NCBI GenBank assembly: GCA_964344785.1 | Contig: CAYFOR010000101.1 | Span: forward strand, 1-10,067 | Source: Thiopontia sp964344785 | GTDB taxonomy: Bacteria > Pseudomonadota > Gammaproteobacteria > GCF-002020875 | DNA: 10,067 nt | Reading direction: 5' to 3' | In this document: one piece after another, positions 6,168 to 10,067 of the stretch | Layout: each line of letters opens with the position of its first letter | How positions within the stretch are numbered: the stretch's first letter is position 1 | Notes under the pieces: generated by a model | What the model was told of the DNA's origin: nothing | The model's database searches: none | The model's input: only the letters and a program-made list of their open reading frames with translations | Translations under genes and position numbers: made by a program

Positions 6168-7583
6168 ATGGGCCTGCTGAAGTGGATTGGAGGTGTAGTT
6201 GTTCTGGTGGTTCTATCGGTCTTCATCGGTTTCCAGTTGCTGTTTGATGAGGCGGAGATTCGGCAGCAGTTGAAATCGGAGGCGCAGAAGCAGGGGCTGA
6301 CACTGGAGATTGATCAGCCGTTACGGGTGTCGCTGTTTCCAAGCCTGCAGGTGGGGGTGGAAGGGGTTGTGCTTCACGCCAATCCGGAGAAGGGGACCCC
6401 TCGTGTCGGGCTGGAGCGGTTGCAACTGCAGCTTGGCTGGATGCCGCTACTCGACAAGCGCCTGGAGCTGGAGAAGATCGAGGCTACAATTGATGGCGCC
6501 AACTGGAACGGCAGTGGCTCTGCCCAGCTTGTCGGGAATATGCAGGTGGCGAGGCTGAAGCTGCATGGAGACCATCTCAATGTTGACCGCTATCTACCGG
6601 CTGAGGCGAAAGGGCAGGCGGTCGACCCGGTTGCCGGATCAGCGGCCGGTGTGACCCAACTCCCTGTGGAGCCGTTGCGTGCACTGGATATCCAGAGTGA
6701 GATCACGCTCGGCAAACTGGAGATGGCCGGGGCTACGATTACCGATGTTGCGATGGAGGCAACTGTACTGCAGGGCAAGATTACAGTCGGACCACTGAAT
6801 GCCAAACTCTATAATGGAACGTACTTCAGTCAGATGGAGGCCGATCTGTCGGTCGAGCCGGCGGTTCTGAAGCTGGATGAGAAGCTGGATGGGGTGGCGC
6901 TGGGGGCACTGCTGCAGGATATGCGTGGTATCGACGCTTTCAGGGGAAGTTTGTCGGCCAAAGGGGTGTTGCAGGCCAAGGGTCTGGATAAGCAGTCGCT
7001 GATGCGCACGCTGGATGGGTCGGCAGAACTTCAGGTGAATGAAGGGGTACTGGTTGGTGTCAACATTCAGCGGTTGATCCGCCAGGGTGTGGCGCTGATT
7101 GAGGGCAAGGCACCTCCACAGGACAATGAACCGAATGAGACCCGTTTCAGCGACCTCAAGACCTCCGTAACCATTCATGAAGGGCGTATGCAGAGCAAGG
7201 AGCTGGTGATGAATATGCCTTTTCTGACCCTGACCGGGGCAGGGTGGCTGGAGCTGGATACGATGCAGATCGATTACCGCCTGAATGCGCGGGTTGATGA
7301 GCAGATTCCGGAAGGGGTCGAGGCATTGAAGAAACTGGCCGGCAAGGAGTTTCCGGTCTCCATTCAGGGGGTTCTGGATGATCCAAAGGTCAAACTGGAG
7401 CTGGAAGAGATCCTGAAGGCAGGCCTTCAGGAGAAGATCCGGAACAAGATCGGGGACAAGCTCAACCAGTTTCTCAAGCCGCAGAATGAATCGTCAGAGC
7501 CGGGGGAAGAGGGAGGTCAGCAGCGTTCCCCTGAAGAGCAGATCAAGAAGCAGTTCGGAAATATCCTGAAAGGGCTGTTCTGA
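6168..7583 (+). CDS. Short AsmA-family protein with an N-terminal membrane anchor
   Basis: A 471-residue protein of the AsmA family, whose members are anchored in the inner membrane, lie mostly in the periplasm and are linked to envelope lipid homeostasis or transport. Residues 4-25 form one hydrophobic segment (WIGGVVVLVVLSVFIGF). The AsmA N-terminal pattern follows: LEIDQPLRVSLFPSLQVGVEGVVL (46-69, seen as LRVSLFPSLQVG and VEGVVL), then VGLERLQLQLGWMPLLDKRLELEKI, read as the usual 'subunit of beta-strand' repeats. The C-terminal AsmA half covers about 165-410 (LGKLEMAGATI, LNAKLYNGTY, LDGSAELQVNEG, IDYRLNARV, FPVSIQGVLDDPKV). The tail 411-471 is charged and Gln/Glu-rich. Typical AsmA proteins are longer, often 600 or more residues; here the part between about 112 and 130 joins the two halves almost directly, so a middle stretch present in larger members is absent. 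The reading frame is intact, so this looks like a compact variant. The specific substrate cannot be told from the sequence. Confidence 0.85.
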   Translation: MGLLKWIGGVVVLVVLSVFIGFQLLFDEAEIRQQLKSEAQKQGLTLEIDQPLRVSLFPSLQVGVEGVVLHANPEKGTPRVGLERLQLQLGWMPLLDKRLELEKIEATIDGANWNGSGSAQLVGNMQVARLKLHGDHLNVDRYLPAEAKGQAVDPVAGSAAGVTQLPVEPLRALDIQSEITLGKLEMAGATITDVAMEATVLQGKITVGPLNAKLYNGTYFSQMEADLSVEPAVLKLDEKLDGVALGALLQDMRGIDAFRGSLSAKGVLQAKGLDKQSLMRTLDGSAELQVNEGVLVGVNIQRLIRQGVALIEGKAPPQDNEPNETRFSDLKTSVTIHEGRMQSKELVMNMPFLTLTGAGWLELDTMQIDYRLNARVDEQIPEGVEALKKLAGKEFPVSIQGVLDDPKVKLELEEILKAGLQEKIRNKIGDKLNQFLKPQNESSEPGEEGGQQRSPEEQIKKQFGNILKGLF

Positions 7584-7625
7584 GATAACTTTCCGGCTGT
7601 GATCTTATAAGCTTCACGAATAAAA

Positions 7626-9485
7626 ATGAACCAGGATAGGCAGAAAAGACACTTGACGGCAATTCTATATGCAGATGTTGTTGGTTTTAGTCGAATGTCG
7701 GAAGCTGATGAAGAGAGTACGTTTTTAAAAGTTAGAGACTATCTCGATAATTTTGCAAATATTATTTCTGATAATAATGGTAAGGTCATTAAATATGCGG
7801 GTGATGCTGTCCTGGCTACATTTAACTCTGCAACAGATGCCTTGATTTGTGCTGCCCAAGTACAGGATAGTACCAGGGAACGTAATAAAAACCTGAAAGA
7901 AAATGAACTGGTGCTTTTCAGAATTGGACTGAATTTGGGAGATATCATTAAAGACAGGGGGGATGTATTTGGCGATGGTGTAAATGTGGCAGCGCGTTTG
8001 GAAGCCTTGTCAGAACCTGGTGGTATATGTGTGTCAGGGTCTTTCTATGATGCAATTGGCATGAAGCTGCCTTTTAAGTTTGAGTTCATGGGAGAGCAAA
8101 AGGTCAAGAATATTACCAAGCCTATTCGAGCTCATCGGGTTATATTGGGCGGAAACCATAAACATAGTCTTAATAAAAAAAATTATATTAAATATTTCCT
8201 GGTTGTTTTTATCGGTTTGGTCTTCATCTCAATGGCAACCTGGATATCAGGAAAGTTATGGCATTCTCCTGACGAGCCTGTATCTGCGGTTGAAGTGGGA
8301 AATAAATATTCAATAGCGGTTTTACCTTTTACAAATTTAAGTGGAGACAAAGGGCAGGAATACTTTAGTGATGGAATTACAAATGACATTATTACTGATC
8401 TGTCAAAAGTATCAAATTTATTTGTTATAGCAAGCAACTCGGTTTTTACCTATAAAGGGACTCCGGTTAAGGTTCAGAAAGTAGCTAAAGACTTAGGTGT
8501 TAGTCACATGCTGGAAGGAAGTGTGCAAAAAGTAGGTAAACTGGTACGAGTTAATGTGCAATTAATTGAAGCAGAAACGGGTCATCATTTGTGGGCCGAT
8601 CGTTTTGATCGGGAGTTATCTGATGTTCTTCAACTTCAGGATGAAATTGGTGCTCACATTGTTAGAACTCTTGCTGTTCAGTTAACACCGGATGAAAAAG
8701 CACGTCTTGGCCAAACGGAAGGAACAAGTCCAGAAGCATATGATTTACTTCTTCGAGGTTTGGAACGTTTGCGCCGATTTACTAAGGAGGCTAACATTGA
8801 GGCGCGTGAATATTTTCTTCAAGCTATTGCGCATGATCCAGGTTTTGCACGTGCGTATGCAGATGTCGCATTAACTTATGGGATTGATTTTTTATTTGGA
8901 TGGCAAGAACAGACAAATGAAAATTTTACCAAGGCTATTGAATATGGTGAACAAGCCTTAAACCTTGATCCCAATTTACCTGAAGTGTTTTTTGGATTAA
9001 GCACCTTGAACTTGTCAATGGGTCATATCGATAAGGCCTTAAGATATTCAAAGCGATCTGTCGAGCTAAACCCTAATTATGCTGATGGTTATGCTCAACT
9101 TGCTCAAGCTCTGGTCTATGATGGCCGTCCAAAGGATGGTTTGGAAATGATAAAAAAAGCAAAACGTTTGAATCCTCGACATGCATTTTTTTATACTTGG
9201 ATAGAAGGGCATGCATATTTATTTGTAGAGCAATACTCAAAGGCAGTTTCTTTATTTAAGGAAGTTATAGATATTAATCCATTTTTTCCGGGGGCCCATA
9301 TAACATTGGCCATTGCTTATGCTGAATTGGGGGAAGTGGATGAAGCTGAATGGCAGAAAGAGGAAATACTAAGTTTAATACCGAATTTTTCTCTCAATTC
9401 AAAATCTACTCATGCTCCATATGCCCGTCATGAGGATCGAGCAAGATATATGGAAGGTTTGCGAAAGGCGGGATTTAAAGACTGA
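7626..9485 (+). CDS. Membrane class III adenylate cyclase with TolB/FlgO-like and TPR-like domains
   Basis: A 619-residue nucleotide cyclase, predicted to make cAMP from ATP. The class III catalytic domain (about 8-172) has the two metal-binding aspartates Asp17 (ADVVGFSRM) and Asp60 (KYAGDAVLATF), the likely adenine-selecting pair Lys56 and Asp113, and transition-state residues Asn120 and Arg124 (FGDGVNVAARLE). One membrane segment follows (188-206, YFLVVFIGLVFISMATWI). Next comes a TolB-N/FlgO-like domain (about 226-345: SIAVLPFTNLSGD, YFSDGITNDIITDLS, HMLEGSVQKVG, HLWADRFDRE). The C-terminal part (about 370-585) is helical with TPR-like repeats (ALNLDPNLPEVFFGLS, SVELNPNYADGYAQLAQAL, VIDINPFFPGAHITLAIAYAELG). 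The ending (GLRKAGFKD) is typical, so it is full length. The catalytic part should face the cytoplasm and the rest the periplasm. No good ribosome binding site precedes the ATG. The gene is much richer in A+T than the AsmA gene: hand counts give 13 G/C of 60 at 8161-8220 and 20 of 60 at 8941-9000, against 33 of 60 at 7321-7380. Preference for ATP over GTP is inferred. Confidence 0.92.
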   Translation: MNQDRQKRHLTAILYADVVGFSRMSEADEESTFLKVRDYLDNFANIISDNNGKVIKYAGDAVLATFNSATDALICAAQVQDSTRERNKNLKENELVLFRIGLNLGDIIKDRGDVFGDGVNVAARLEALSEPGGICVSGSFYDAIGMKLPFKFEFMGEQKVKNITKPIRAHRVILGGNHKHSLNKKNYIKYFLVVFIGLVFISMATWISGKLWHSPDEPVSAVEVGNKYSIAVLPFTNLSGDKGQEYFSDGITNDIITDLSKVSNLFVIASNSVFTYKGTPVKVQKVAKDLGVSHMLEGSVQKVGKLVRVNVQLIEAETGHHLWADRFDRELSDVLQLQDEIGAHIVRTLAVQLTPDEKARLGQTEGTSPEAYDLLLRGLERLRRFTKEANIEAREYFLQAIAHDPGFARAYADVALTYGIDFLFGWQEQTNENFTKAIEYGEQALNLDPNLPEVFFGLSTLNLSMGHIDKALRYSKRSVELNPNYADGYAQLAQALVYDGRPKDGLEMIKKAKRLNPRHAFFYTWIEGHAYLFVEQYSKAVSLFKEVIDINPFFPGAHITLAIAYAELGEVDEAEWQKEEILSLIPNFSLNSKSTHAPYARHEDRARYMEGLRKAGFKD

Positions 9486-9540
9486 TATTGAAATGTTTTT
9501 TATAAATATGATGAATAATTTATAATATAGGAAGATTGAT

Positions 9541-9693
9541 TTAATAGTATTTGAGTGTTAAGTATACATTTCTGTCTTCAGGGCCTTCCTGCTCTTCTTG
9601 ATTGTGACTCTTCACCAGTTGTCGAACTCGAACCTTGGCGTAACCCACGCTGCTTAGGTTGTACAGATCAATATATGATATCTGGTTGATCAT
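9541..9693 (-). CDS. Possible small protein or gene remnant, 50 residues
   Basis: On the minus strand an ATG (9691-9693) opens a 50-codon frame ending in TAA (9541-9543). The product begins MINQISYIDLYNLSSVGYAK, continues with the basic stretch VRVRQLVKSHNQEEQEG, and ends YLTLKYY. Its core (about 9575-9665) has more G+C than the AT-rich DNA on both sides, as expected of a coding relic. A 19-codon minus-strand frame upstream (MYRRNRGGFTRNQ...) ends in a TAATG overlap with this start. No Shine-Dalgarno sequence is evident before the ATG. I do not recognise the family. It may be a small gene, the 3' end of a decayed gene such as a transposase, or chance. Confidence 0.3.
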   Translation of the reverse strand: MINQISYIDLYNLSSVGYAKVRVRQLVKSHNQEEQEGPEDRNVYLTLKYY

Positions 9694-9802
9694 TATTTAT
9701 TAATAAAGTTGAGTTGATTGCGGGTAAATCCTCCTCTGTTTCTCCTATACATTTTGCTTTTTGTGGTATAGAAATTACTTGAATAGTAAGTTATTTTGTA
9801 TC

Positions 9803-9808
9803 GGGGGA
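9803..9808 (+). promoter_or_regulatory. Ribosome binding site of the exported-protein gene
   Basis: GGGGGA lies 8 bases before the ATG at 9817 and supports that start. There is no competing start nearby in the frame. Confidence 0.6.
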
Positions 9809-9816
9809 ACAGCAAA

Positions 9817-10067
9817 ATGTCTGTAATCAAACAAAGAGAAAGTCAATTAACAACCACTGATCAGCGTACCCTTCTTCTCATCTTTTTGTTATGGGTCATC
9901 TCTCCGGCCTGGGCTGTGCCACCCGCCCCGCAGCCAAATGCATACAATGAGTTGCGAGGACCGGCTTTTACTCCTCCTGTGGAAGATGCCCGTCTGGTTG
10001 GTCCCGGTTGGGACAAGCAAGGGGTTACCTATCCGGCAGAGTTCAAGGATATCGATCTGCTGGTCAC
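9817..10067 (+). CDS. 5' end of an exported protein, cut by the window edge
   Basis: The first 83 complete codons of a + strand gene that continues past the window. Residues 1-33 look like a signal peptide with a longish N-region (MSVIKQRESQ, TTTDQR), a hydrophobic core TLLLIFLLWVI, and the cleavage-like end SPAWA before VPPAP; the predicted mature protein starts near Val34. The mature start is rich in proline and then reads GPAFTPPVEDARLVGPGWDK. Base composition returns to the moderate GC of the left part of the window. I do not recognise the family from this fragment; it should be periplasmic, secreted or outer-membrane. Confidence 0.7.
   Translation, partial: MSVIKQRESQLTTTDQRTLLLIFLLWVISPAWAVPPAPQPNAYNELRGPAFTPPVEDARLVGPGWDKQGVTYPAEFKDIDLLV

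Larger units (their letters stand above)
9486..9816. other. AT-rich intergenic region of 331 bases
   Basis: This gap separates the cyclase from the exported-protein gene. It contains the 50-codon minus-strand frame and an AT-only inverted repeat (TTATAAAT at 9500-9507, ATTTATAA at 9518-9525, 10-base loop) that is too weak to be a terminator. The leader of the downstream gene must lie in its right part; the best promoter-like pair I can find, TTGTGG (9761-9766) and TAGTAA (9784-9789) spaced by 17, is weak. No tRNA or riboswitch pattern that I know is recognisable. Confidence 0.6.

Noticed and set aside
6639..7178. Minus-strand frame of 179 codons
   Set aside because: It lies inside the AsmA gene, whose + strand product is clearly recognisable.
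9500..9525. Inverted repeat TTATAAAT/ATTTATAA after the cyclase gene
   Set aside because: All A/T with a 10-base loop, so a stable terminator hairpin is unlikely; expected by chance in such AT-rich DNA.
9594..9690. Riboswitch-like or structured leader in front of the exported-protein gene
   Set aside because: No conserved riboswitch core (including the cyclic-di-GMP type) could be matched, and the segment is better explained by the minus-strand frame.

Overview
The window most likely comes from a gammaproteobacterium. This is an inference from protein style (CheR-CheB-type PAS coil, PAS-rich hybrid kinases, AsmA family, TPR-type class III cyclase) and from moderate GC in the main genes. I cannot name a genus. 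All confident genes are on the + strand; there are no rRNA, tRNA, CRISPR or complete mobile elements that I can see.

Left part (49-5311): a compact three-gene signalling cluster. The first gene encodes the coiled-coil plus PAS end of a CheB/CheR chemotaxis fusion protein, but without methylesterase and methyltransferase domains. An in-frame stop lies just upstream, so it is either a free-standing module or the 3' fragment of a broken fusion. It is followed by two paralogous soluble hybrid histidine kinases. Both have the same N-terminal coil, the same HisKA-HATPase core and the same C-terminal receiver; the second carries two extra PAS domains. No HPt protein, DNA-binding regulator or diguanylate cyclase is encoded within the window, so the output must be elsewhere.

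Middle part (5312-7583): a 241-base gap with a possible start-less reading frame, a 148-residue cytoplasmic protein that I do not recognise, and a short AsmA-family protein with one N-terminal membrane anchor.

Right part (7584-10067): a clearly AT-richer class III nucleotide cyclase with a membrane segment, a TolB/FlgO-like domain and TPR-like repeats. It is followed by a 331-base gap with a 50-codon minus-strand reading frame of more normal composition, and then the 5' end of an exported protein cut by the window edge. The AT-rich cyclase and gap stand out from their neighbours and may have been acquired separately.

Functionally, the window holds sensory and second-messenger genes: a phosphorelay input cluster and a separate cAMP-type cyclase. 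There is no direct evidence that the two halves work together.
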